Source: Dromaius novaehollandiae (Eukaryota > Chordata > Aves > Casuariiformes > Dromaiidae). From it: a stretch of DNA of 64,000 nucleotides. The first letter of the stretch is position 1. The number at the start of each line of letters is the position of its first letter. The notes beneath the pieces are model-generated. The model had not been told where the DNA came from. It worked only from the letters and a program-made list of their open reading frames with translations, and did not search any database. Made by a program: the position numbers and the translations under genes. This document shows positions 36,301 to 48,300 of the stretch, in pieces. Location: positions 23,341,501 through 23,405,500 of the forward strand of contig NC_088099.1 of assembly GCF_036370855.1 (NCBI RefSeq), given 5' to 3'.

Positions 36301-39300
36301 GCTGTCTCTCTCTAAACACAGGAATACATCCTGAAATCCCATCTTGGTTGAGAGCATGATTGTTTTGCACCTTGGTCTGTGCACTGAACTCATGTAACTC
36401 TACCACGATTTTAAATTGAGGTACAGCCTGGCATTTGGAAGCAAAACACATTGATCCTTCAAACATATGTTCTCACAACTGAAGAGTACTAGTTTTGATT
36501 AGTTCTTATGTTTGCCCTGTATATATTTAAAAAGATACTTAATCCCATTTTGTTTATAAATGTTACACTTAATAAAAATGGGATTCCAACCAGAATTAAT
36601 ATTTCTGCATTGCATTTCAGCTGTATATCCGTCTTACTTACAATATGGCATTATTCATTACGCATGCGTTGTAAGGTGAAGCATGGGGAAGAGTTCAGGA
36701 GAAGACTGCTTGGGTTCACGGAAGAAAAATCCTTTGGGGAGTATTGAATAGGTAGAATTCTGGCTGAAGAAGTGCCCGAGCTGCAGATAGATGGAGGCCA
36801 AGAGAATGCTTAGGAGAGGTATTGTATGTGCTTGCCCTTTGGTGTACCCTTTCTTCCCTAACTATCTACTTTGGCTACTGTTCCAGACAGGGTACTGACC
36901 TAGACAGATCTTTTTCTAACCCAGCATGCCTGCTCTTACTTTCTTATATTTGTATTGTGTCAGAATGCCGATATTTGTGATCACAATATCACTACATAGC
37001 AAATGATTCATGCACTTGCAGTGTACAGCTCAGATCTAAGCTTTTCAATAAAGTGAACAGAACAGAACAAATTTGAGAGAGGTTGTGCAGCCAGGTCCAT
37101 TCATAGCTTTAGGGTTATTAGTGGAGAAGGGTGACTATGCAAATGGCAGTCTCTAAAAATAACTCCAGCATATGTTAAAACAATTCAAATATGCTGAAAG
37201 GACTGGAATAATCAATAGGAAAGAATAAAGTCAATGTTACTGACTGGAAACTTTATCATGAACCTAATTTCAAAAAAGAATGAAACAGAGAATGGAAAAC
37301 AAGAGGCATCAAACTGATGGTTTGTAAAAGCAGCACACATAGGAAGTAAAATCGGAAGGACAAAGCAACCAAAATGTAAGTCTTCTGGCTAAAGAAAAAA
37401 CCTATATATTTTAAATGCCTCCACTGTGATAAAGAAATCAAGGGTGAAATAGGATGATAGATAAATTCCAGCTAACTAAACCAAAACCCATCTCTTTGTT
37501 ATTTACAATTAAAAAGTGAAAACCTAGATTTTCTGGCCAGTTAGTTTAACTTCATCATCAGACAAATTATTAACTTCATCACCTAGTAGTTGTGTTGAAG
37601 GAGCAAAATCTTAAGCAGCTACAACAAGGCAGAATGCTGAGAAGTAAAAGAAATCCATAAAGAGTGACATGGGAAATAGGGCCTTGCAGACGCTACAGCC
37701 TCTGCAGAAAGTACTGCAGCCATAGAACTTCCTAGACACACAGAAGAGAAGGAGGAAGCGGTGATGGATGGTTATAGGTAAAGGACAGAAGAAGGAACAA
37801 GTTGGAGGGAGGGGTTAGAAAAAGCTGCCTGTTCCAGTACCAAATTTTATATTGGAATTGTTACACATTCAGGAAGGGATTTTAGTACTTCCATTTGATG
37901 TTAAGTGGAATTACTTAAGTGCCTAAATCTGACAAAACCATCTAAAGCTACTTCTGACCTTTGATGTCTCTGGGCACCTACCTCTTCACCAGAGAACTAA
38001 CCATTCCAATGTTACGTTTTTCACAGAATCACCCCCATTTCAGCTGAGGTAAATTGTGTGGTGTAATCCTCCATATAGGGCCTAATTTCAGTTTAGTGCT
38101 CAGTCCTCTCAGAGCTGCAGGGAACATGCTGAAAGCAATGAATTCAATACCAAACATTGTTTACACCAGCAATTTGCACATTTCGATCATGTCCTATTGT
38201 GCAATGATAAGAAGCAATACTTCTTTATATGACTGTAGTGTGTCACTTTTGAACATTGGAATATTATTCAAAAGAGGAAAGATGAAAGAGAATCCAGGGA
38301 AGTGAAGATGGAAATACTGGGAGACGTGACCTCAACCAAATGGAAACTCAGGTAAATATGCACTACTTGGGAATAAGCTAGCAACATGACTGAGTCTTTA
38401 ATTACTTGCACATATTTGAGTCATAACATTGAAAAGCAGAGATCTTTTTTACATGTATAAAACAAAGTAAAGGGTTACATGTTAGTTTTTGCCCTTAAAA
38501 ATTAGCCAGGTTTGTAATCCGTACCAACGGTTGCACTTCCCCCATTAGAAAAGGAAGCACTGTCATAGACTTGTGTTTTGTCTGTGTCCGTGTTGACTTT
38601 CTAGGTGCAATCAATGCCTATTGAATTCTGGCCATAATCTGAATTCAACTATAGGTCTACTACAGCAGTGTCTTGCACTGTTGGCATGTATTGCAAGAGA
38701 TGTAGAGATCACCATTTCATTTCACATGGCCCCATACAGAATCATAAGATGGTGGTAAATTGCAGTCACTGCTAATACAGGATGAACTTCAACCAGAATT
38801 AGATGGAGACAAATGCTCCATTACTTCCTGCCAAATCTGTGAACAACCTATTCTCTTCAGAGATGTTTCCTCAGCTATAATGTCAGTGAAGTAATGGAAT
38901 GATCTGTCTCAAGAGGAAGTGTTCATGCCAGCTCTCCTTGTCAGAATGAACAAATGCTATTCTTATGCCAGATATGTGAAAGGTTTCCATTCTGTACCTC
39001 CAGAAATGATGTCTTAATCCAATGTATTTCAGTAAAAATAAAAAGGTATGCACCTACTTTTCTCTTTAAAATGGTTTATAGATTTCACAGCTTGGCCAGC
39101 CTGAGATGCATTCACTAGGAATAGAGTGGTAAGTTAAGTAAAATTTCAAAGGTCTAATAAAATAGAAAATACTGTGCCATGCAAGGTTTAGACAGATGCC
39201 CAGAGCTCTCTTTCCATCCTATAACCAGTGCAAAGTCAGATTCACTTGGCCTTCAGGTCAGTCGTTTTCTAAGCTATAAAACCTGCATGGAGAGAAGGTA

Positions 39301-40690
39301 AAAAAAGTTCTTTCTTCTTCCTCCTTAGTTTAGCAGCATTCTCCCCAATCTCTATTGCTGGAGTTAGTTGGAAAGAAGAGCTTCATTCAAAGGCTTACAG
39401 GCAGCAGAGAGGGTCAACGCATACTCAGTATACAGAAGAAATGAATACAAAAAAGGAAGGATTTTTTTTTGGATCACAACCAAAGTCCGGGCTGAAAACT
39501 GTCAATGTGAGGGGCTTCGTGAAAGTCAGTCCTTCAAGTATGCATACATTCAACCAGTCTGCTAGGAACTGCAGGTATAGTTAGCTGTAGCTTCTTCAAG
39601 TTGACAGCAACACAGTTATAAAAACTGAATAGGCTTGACAAAAAGCAAAACAAACCCAGACAGATATCAATACAGACATGAAGAGTATGAAGGGACATGG
39701 ACAGCACAAGTATGTGCAGATGCAGAAGGTGTCCCATTGACCAGAGACATCAGTAATTCATCTATGCTCTCCTGTTCTGGAACAGAGGTTTCAGAACAAA
39801 GGGAGGAGTATGTGATAAAAAATGTGTGGGGACAGATCCTCAGTTGGTGTGAAATACCATAGCTCATTTGGATTGAATGGAATGAAAGTTTTCACCAATT
39901 GAGTGTGCAACTCTGTTTTCTTGTAAACATCATCCCCTATGGTGGTGAAAGACAGCACATGGGATTTCTTGCTCATGCTCCTCTCCAGTCTGGTGGCAAT
40001 ACCTGTGGACTCAATCTCCTGGAGATCACAGGCTGCTGCAGAGGGGAGGAATATTGCTGTCAGCCAGAGAACTGAGCTGCTTCTGCAGCATTAGTGGATG
40101 GAAGCATGGGAAGATCTGTGCCCTGTGACTTCAGAGGAAGCTTCACCCCTGCCCTTCCAGATCTCTAGGCAGCAGCACTAACTGTTGAGTTATCTGCATC
40201 ACAGTCTGCCTGAGCACAAGGAACACTGTCAGCAGACTGTCACTGTACTGAATGATGAGATAGGTTTTAAAAACATAGATAATAAAGTAATAGGAGCTAG
40301 TTCCTCAGGCAAATAAGAGAAAACGTGGTGGTGGGATGCTGCTGTGCATCCAGTCAGTTCTCAGGTGGCAGGAAGGCTTCAGCCTCTTAGCATTTCTGTC
40401 TGTGAAAGCTGTAGAATTCATTCCGTACCCCAGCTTCAAGGCATGTCCCAGATATCTGCGGGCAGAACTTCTCTGTCAGATGAAAAGTGGAAAACCACAA
40501 ATGCAAACTGGAGCAGAAAGGAAGGCTGGGTAAGGATAGCAAGTGCAGAAGGCTCAGCTACCTCCACAACAGTCTGTGGGTTACAGGATCAGTGAATGGT
40601 GCCTACCGTTACCTTCTAGCAATGGCAGCTACAACTGTTTCTGCTCTGCTCTTCTCAGTAAAGTTCTGAAATGTGAGCAACCTGAATGAG
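33370..40690. other. Intergenic region between TRDMT1 and CUBN
   Basis: No exon of a known gene is recognisable on either strand. Apart from a CR1 reverse transcriptase relic near 37525-37630, I see only AT-rich unique-looking DNA with short random open frames. Enhancers may be present but nothing in the sequence alone identifies one. Confidence 0.65.
37525..37630 (+). mobile_element. Decayed CR1 LINE fragment, reverse transcriptase region
   Basis: GGCCAGTTAGTTTAACTTCA at 37535-37554 translates to PVSLTS, and GGAGCAAAATCTTAAGCAGC follows about 50 bases on. Both resemble successive parts of the CR1 reverse transcriptase (RPVSLTSVPGK..., then ...EQIIKQ) as I remember it. About 25 to 30 extra bases lie between the two blocks, and stops interrupt the frame. 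It is a dead relic; its outer limits are not visible. Confidence 0.55.
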
Positions 40691-40697
40691 TTATCTG

Positions 40698-41429
40698 TTA
40701 AACAGAAAGGAAAGAAATGAATGGTGGTGGGACTGAACATTCAGGTAGCTCCTCGCATGAAGGTGGAAAAGAAGATACACAAAGCACCTGTAAGGGAGGA
40801 GAGGAAAGCACAGCGAGACCTTTTGTTGGGGGAATATGGGAACTGGCAAAAGCGAAAGATGGAGCAGCAGGAATTGTCATAAAAAGCTGACTTTCTGGGT
40901 GGAGGATGAGACTGCAGAGACCCTGACACATAGCAGTGGGCACAAGGAGAGTGAACATGGAGTCTGTGATCCAGTGGGAAAACTGGGAACTGTAGTTAGA
41001 GTGGAAGAAAGAGAAGGTCAAGGTCTGATGGGTGAGCGGAGAATTCCTGATGAAGGATAGGACATGGACCCTGCCACGGCTGTCTGCAGCAACACCCTGA
41101 GCCTTAGGCACAAGTAGCCCCAGGGACTGACCGACCCTTATGACTTGGGCTACTGCCTGCCCTCTCTTCACCACGCATGTAAGCTGTTTCTGGGGGAGGC
41201 CGCAGCCTGGAGCCCTGTTACCTTGTCTCGCTGCGTGGGAAGCGCTCTTCCAGGCACGGCACCACAGGGGCAGCACATGAGGCGAGCAGTGGCCATGACA
41301 GGAAACTGGAAGTGTCCTGATATGGACTCTTCCTTTGAAGAAGGCAGAGGGGTGCTCCTGAAGGGTAGAGGAAAATGGGATCAAGATCCAAACGTTGGCT
41401 CTCAGAACATACGAATTTGCATTTTTCAA
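40698..41429 (-). other. Long antisense open reading frame of unknown status
   Basis: This 243-codon open frame on the minus strand is the longest in the window, ending about 770 bases upstream of the CUBN start. The conceptual product has no recognisable domain: it is rich in Ser, Pro and His, with several scattered Cys and no signal peptide or repeat. The stretch is locally GC-rich, which lowers stop-codon frequency. I think it is most likely noncoding. Confidence 0.2.
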
Positions 41430-41899
41430 TTAACTTGGAGCCTTATGCTAATTCTTGTTTATTCTTCTGCATGGTCTGTGGCTAGCCCTGAATTTGGGAG
41501 CCCCAGTGTGTGCAATGAATATGGCCTACCCTTGCCAAACAATATACAGTCCCCTTGGTGTGCGATCATCTCCTCAGCATCTGGAGATTGAGTCATTCTC
41601 AAGTCAGAGCAACCATATTTGGTTAAAATTGTATTTGGCTGTTGCAATTCATGGGATGCTGTGTGGTGTTGCTAGCTTGTTTGTGTCAGCTGTCCAGTGA
41701 ATTACTGGCTGGAAGCTTCTCCTGCAATATAAATATTCCTTGCCAGCCACTGCAGTTTTATGTATAATTTTTTTGATAATTATCTAAGTCTTTTACTGCT
41801 GCCAAATAATTGCTTCCTTCACCCGTGTGATGTGGGACGCAGGCGTAGTGAGCCGTCCCTGCAGTTGCCAGCTGCAGATTACAAGGTGCTCTGAGATGG

Positions 41900-42201
41900 G
41901 GGTGCTCTGCTGTACAAAGGCCAGAGAGACAATGATTAAATACAAGTAGATTTTGATTAATTATTTTTCAAAGCTCTTGAAAACAAAGGGGGGAAGTGAA
42001 TAATGCATTTAATGTCTAGGTTATTTGCATACTGTAAATCTTTAAGATATCTGAGATAAAGTTTACCCATACAAGGCAAGACAGCAGAACGGGCACCTTG
42101 TGAACGAAGAGCTGCGTGAGAGCAAAGGGCACCTGGGATCTCAAAAGTACGGTTCAGCACGGGAGGTTTCACTTCAATCTCAGGGCCGTGGGTGGAGAGC
42201 C
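41900..42201 (+). promoter_or_regulatory. CUBN: Probable CUBN promoter and 5' UTR region
   Basis: There is no CpG island here, as expected of a tissue-restricted gene. Motifs that could fit an epithelial promoter are an AGATAA GATA-type site at 42054-42059 and an AT-rich GATTAATTATT at 41955-41965, which matches one half of an HNF1 site better than the other. Such motifs occur often by chance. No TATA box is clear, and an upstream untranslated exon cannot be excluded. Confidence 0.3.
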
Positions 42202-42320
42202 ATGCTTTGGCCTGCTTCTGTTCCTGGGCTTTTAATTGTATTATTATTACTCTCTGGATTGAGCTGGGAATCAAACCGCTATGAAAAAGAGAGGCAGAAA
42301 AGAGACATCTATAATGAACA
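42202..42320 (+). CDS. CUBN: CUBN coding exon 1 (residues 1-39, signal peptide and furin-type site)
   Basis: It begins [20 protein letters not shown], a classic signal peptide, and ends with [14 protein letters not shown] (31-34) matches the propeptide cleavage site of mammalian cubilin. The ATG at 42202 is the only ATG in this open frame upstream of the signal peptide and has G at -3. Donor GTAAGT, phase 2. The next intron is only 169 bases. Confidence 0.93.
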
Positions 42321-45300
42321 GTAAGTACCATTGCTATTGTCAATTGCAAACAGATTGGCTCTTTGGTGGGTTTTAAGTGCTATTAATGGGAACAGAATGG
42401 CTTAAAAGTGTATTTTTTTTCCATACTCCTTGACAGATATATGTAGCTAAATGGTCCTTTTTTTTTTCCCCCCCACCATACTACAACAGGCCTCGTTTGT
42501 CCTCGGAGCAGGGTAACTTAGTTTTCCATACTGGCTCCAGCAAAAATATTGAATTTAGAACTGGACCACTGGGGAAAATAAAAATTAATGAAGAAGACCT
42601 TGCAGAGCTTTTTAGTCAGGTGATATAGTTACTTTTCCTTAGTATGTTTTTGTTTTCATCCTTGTACACTAATAGTTTAATTTTCTTTAAAAATTGTCTT
42701 AGCAACTTAGCAACTTTGATGTGGTTATTATGATTATTACTTTGTTATCTATGTCAGCACTCTAGTATCAACACAAGCTATTAAAGAATCATAAAGTGAT
42801 CATATTACATAAAGTAATTAAAAGATTAAACTGTATATGGAACAGAGCCCTCTGTATTTAAGTGGACGTTATAATAGTAAAGTTCAGCAAGAATCGAACT
42901 TTTCTAATCTTTTGAGAAAGCAAAGCTTCTTTCACATCATCTCAGTCTGTTTTTTAAATTTAGGTGAGACAAAATACTGTTGATATTCAAGAACTTAAAA
43001 AAGGCATTGATGCCTCTCAGAACGTGTCACATCAGGTTGCTTTGCTGAATTCCAAGGTGAGTCTCGTGTATGCTACATTAAAGCTCTGATTTTTCCATTC
43101 CTCAGATTAACCTATTGACCTGATTCATTTCAGTATTTCTGGACTCCAGTTCAGGGAACTGGAGCACAGTCTATATCAGCTCATGTGTATGGCCTGATTC
43201 AGTATCTCTGGAGACAATGGAAATATTCCTGTAATTTGCTTAGTTTGCAGATACCAGGATCGTTCTGTTGTTCACTGTCAGCATTTCTATCCTCACATAT
43301 TTATGGAAGTGAAATCCCACAAAATTCAGGAATGGGACCATGTCTGTTCTTATATGTGTTACAGAGATATTTCCTTCCATAGGTGAAATGGGCTGTAGAA
43401 ATTAGCAGTGTAAAGAAAAGACTCATGAGGTAGTTCAGTCTGTTCCCTGCTACTGAAGATATTTCTCCAACAGAGGACTCTGAATCCTTTGTCTGATGTG
43501 GTTGCCAGTGCCTTCTGTTACAGTGTTGTCACAATTTCCTTATAGCCTGACAGACCTCCCTTTAGAGAAGCTGTCCTAATATATATCTGTCATTTTCACT
43601 GATTCAGTTTGAACTTGCTATTTGTAGTTACAACCCATTGAGTTATGGTGAACATTTTTTTTTGGCTCTCAACAGCAGGCTTTGTGTGACCAAGCACACC
43701 TGAGCAATCCTGTTGGAATAGTCACATTCTTGAAGTTAAGCACTCAAATACGTCTTCACAAGACTGTCTTTGTTTTTGTAGCCAAACTTGGACATATTGA
43801 AGCTGTGATTTTCCAGAGAGCCTAACATGCTGAAATCCCAGTGAAAGGGGACTGATTTGAACCCAGCTGGCATCTGGTTTGACATACCAGCTATTGTATT
43901 TTCTCAAAAGAAAATACTTTGTTAGCCTAATAGCAACCAGCATCCCAGCACCCCATCAGGCCAGCTCATATCTCTATGGTCACTACAATACCAAGCACAA
44001 CATAATTTGCATTTCTGTTGCAGGTTGTGGATCTTGACATCAAACTTCAAAGCTTAGAGCAGGTGAGTAACTGAGAAACAAACTAAAGATCAAAAAAGAA
44101 CAACCCAACCCCAGTAAATAAAGTAAGGTTACAATGATTAAATAGATAAATGATTTCTTTCCTCTCATGCATTACTCAGGAAAACTTTTTGTGGTAACAG
44201 GAGGTAAAAAAAAGCAAAGATTTATAGAGGAGGTGAAATGCCTTCCTACAAAATATAAACTGTGTAGGAGCCTGCATTCCTTAAAGGAAAAACAGTTGCA
44301 GACCCAAGAATAACAACCAGATACTAAGGAAAAATAAACTCTTCCTTCACTGATCTGTCAAGATGAAGACTTGAGCATTAAAACTGGATTTTTTCATTGT
44401 ACTGGAAATAGCTCATTTTCAACAGCTTGTGACAAAGGCACAGCTACAGCTGCCAGTACAGGAAATCAAGAAGACAAGATAATCCTGCATCTAGAACCAC
44501 AAATGCTCCGCCATTGAGGAACTGTCTCTATTAATGATTACTTCTTACAGAGCTTTCCTCTACGCAGTGTTTGCTGCTGGCCATCCTGAGTAAAGTGATC
44601 ATTATTTTGTGCAGATATGAGCAAAACAGGTCAAAACCTTTGCAAGCTAACTTGGCTAAGAAAGAAAATTAAATCAAAAAAAAAAACAGCAAAAAGAAAA
44701 ATGAAAAAAGAAAAAAAAGAAAAGGTTTGTCTTGGAAATCAATGCTAGTGAAACCCTACATAACCTCAAGGAACCTCATTTCCTCTCTTTGCCTGGGTTT
44801 CAGACTATCCGAAGGAAAGCGTGCAGTAGCAACCCCTGTCAGAACTCAGGGACCTGCATGAACTTGCTGGATGATTTCTTTTGCCTCTGTCCCAGCAACT
44901 GGCAGGTGAGTGTTTAGCTCCCTTGAATACACAATATGTATTTTGACTGTAAGCTTAATCTTGTCTTAGTGCATTTGTGGCAAAGCATATCTTTTTAAGA
45001 TTGCTCAGGACCAAGTGAGACATACTGAACAGCAAAGTAGCCATATCAGACTCATCATTTGGTTTAAGTGCAGCACATTTGCTTCTCAAAAATATCAATA
45101 TATCAAAAAACCCAAGCTCAAACCAGTGGCCACGCCCTGCACTGTTAAACGTGGGAAGTTCCATGAAGTCAGTGATGTTGCAGCAGTTTCCACAACAGAA
45201 AGTTTGTCTTTCCTTCTTGCTGAGCAGAGCGAACTGAATTGCATACCTTGCTGTTGATCTTATGTGAAAATATAGAGAGAATGGGGAAAAGGAAGGCTGT

Positions 45301-48300
45301 TTTTTCAAGAAATAAAACAAATGTGAGTGTAAGTAATCAATCCCAGTCTGAGTTTTTGAAATTCAAAGACTTTAATGGCATAGGCCTTCATGGTGCTAGT
45401 GCATGCATTTGGAGACTGAAAAGTTCTATCTTTCTCTCAAATGCTCTCAACCTGAAAGTTGTCCCAGCAAAATTTGGGTCAAAATTGCTGTGCTTTCAGT
45501 TTTAATAAAACAGCATCTTATAGAAAAACAGTTTGCCAGAAAGTTTTCTGAGCCATTTGCTAGGAAGTTGGACAGTACAGGGGATGATAGTACTATGATG
45601 TCCATATGCTTTCTACAAACATCTGAAATATTTTATCCCTCGTTTGACTGATACCTAGGTTAACAAACACAGCTGAACAGTAGAGTTTTGTTTTAATGTT
45701 TTATAAAGGAAACTGTGTTGATAGCAGCCTATGGTTTATATATCTTTGGAAAAGATATTAAACATTAGCTTCATGGTTTGCTTCATTTCTCAGTTATTTG
45801 GAAAATAAACTGGTTTTCCATTTCATCTTAGGGCCTGCTCTGTTCAGTGGATGTTGATGAATGCCAGATTTATGCTGGAACAGCATTAGGCTGCCAGAAT
45901 GGAGCTACATGTGTGAACACACCAGGCAGCTATAGGTAACTTTTCAAAACTGTATACAAAAATCCTATCTAAAGTACTCTGTCACATTTGTACCAAATAT
46001 TGCATCTGCAGTACAAGTTCTAGGCACAATATTTATCTAATATCAATGCACTGTGATCCCTTTGAGTCTGAGAGCACAAAATTCTTAATACCTTGTACAC
46101 CCAACCCCACCGCAGACACAGAATGCTCTCTGAAACATCACTTCCGAGAGGCAACAGAAAAAGAGCAGAAGGAACTAGAGTTATTAGATATCCATGCTGG
46201 GAATGGAGGCTGCAAATCGGAGCCTGGCCCAGGTGATCTGGATCTTCACCTTAGTGGAAAGCTACTGCGCTGGCATTGTGGACAAGGAGGTGAGATGCAG
46301 CATGCTGGCCTCTAACCAGCACACCCCACTGTGCTGACCCACACAGCAGGATTATCATCCCTCCGTTATCACCTACCCCTTGAGACAGATGGGAGCGAGG
46401 AGATGGTGGAGGTGAGCAGGAGCAGAGCTTTGTCCCTGGCAAAGGCTTTCAGTTGCTGGAAGCCTACAGAAAACATGGGCACCCTTGCTCAGTGGCATTC
46501 CCAGCACACCACGTAACTCTACAAAATGCCTTCACCCCCTCCAAATATATGGGCACTGCTGAGACTGTAGCAGAGCAAACAATACCCCATGCTGTCAGGG
46601 AGAAAGGAGAAACACTGCACTGCCTGCAGCTGGCTGGCGAGGGGGGATGCTTGGGGTGCCTGTGTACGGGCCCCCGTGGACATGGGGTCCCTGGGGCTTA
46701 CCGCACTCTGGCTATGCCTGTCCTCAGTGCAGTCCTTATTCAGCTTCTTAGGGGACATGCTCTTGTTTACAGGGCACACTGGCCTGAACGTTCTGCATCT
46801 TATTTTCCATAGTGGCAAATAATCTGGTAAATAAATAACTTTCTGATATAATACAAAGCTCTCCCTGTGCAATGGGAACAAGCAGGCTGCAGAGCATGCC
46901 ACAGCTTTCTGCAAAGCGTTTTGTCCTCGGTTTCAGCATGAAAATCTTAGCCCCCACAAATATTTGCTTGGCATAACACCAGCTTATAATGCTTTGTCAG
47001 TTCTTGTAAGAACCTCTTAAGAGGGAAATTCTCATGCAGTGCTCCTCACATTTCAGCATTAACACAGAGCCTGCTGAGATATTTCTTAGTGCATCATGCT
47101 TCTTGTCAGCTTTTCTTTGATTTTGAAGGAGGTTTTAGCTGCTTGCAGCTGTAGCCAACACAGACATTTGTCAAGGAAACTACTCACAAAGCAACCTATC
47201 TTTGCTTGTTGTTTCTTACTGTGCTCAGTAATGTGGCATATAGGTGTGTGACTAAAGTAAGGTCTGAGAAAGCAAAACTTTCTCACGAGTGTTGCCATTG
47301 TGTTAATATAGTTATGATTCTTCAAAATCTATTCTTAAATGTAATTCTTCCCCTCCTCAGTACTTGCTGAATCAGTACCTTCTGAAAAGTAAGTCCTCTT
47401 TATAATTCATCCAAATCTCAATATTCTTGCTTTTGCATTATGCCTTCAGGATTATTGTTCAGTCCTTTCCCCAACTGCCTGTGTGTCTTCGGGATATATT
47501 TGCTTATTTCTGAGTGCTCCCTAGACGCTAAGTCCTTGCCCAGGTACAGTGTGACATGGCTTTTTCCAGCACTCGTGAGAACATTGCTGCTGATTCTTCC
47601 ACAGCTCTGGACTCCAAGTCACCCCATATGCTCTTGGCATAGTTACATACATTAGTGTGGACTGCATGTGAGGAAAATGGTGCTTTTTGGCTTCCCAAAG
47701 CACTCAGAGATAACTGAAGGCCGGGGCAGCAGTGAATCAGGTAGACAGTCAAATGGAGGATACTGCAGTCTTCACTCCCTGCATACCTTAAGCCCTAACT
47801 CAGGAAAGCACTGAAGTATGAGGAAAAAGAGCAGGTATTTAAATGCTTTCCAGAATCAGGACCTGAATAGGACATTGCATCATTTGGGCAAGCTTGCAGA
47901 AGTCCCCATGTCCATCAGACTTCTGTGTCATACCCAGAATAACAGGCGCCTCAGCGTGACATAGCTTTAGCAACGGGAGAGAACCAGGGCAGCGCCAAGC
48001 TGCAGCTGCAATTTGGCCAAAGCTCCTTGGGGCACAACCTGCCTTATGAAGCTGTTCTCTAAGCAATTTCAAGTGAGTAATAGATTAATCTTTGCCAGAC
48101 TAGGTGGAAGAGAGTGCCATTTTCCCCCTTCTTAGGAACCATTTTGATCACCTTGGTCTGTCCTTTGGAGTTGAACATGAAGCTCTGGAGTGTACTTTGA
48201 GCATAAAAATGTGATCTGGTTCCCTGACCTGTTGCCACTGTACTTGTCCAGGTTGAACTGCTGCATCTGGGAGACGGTTTTGGTGTATCTGCAGGCTCGC

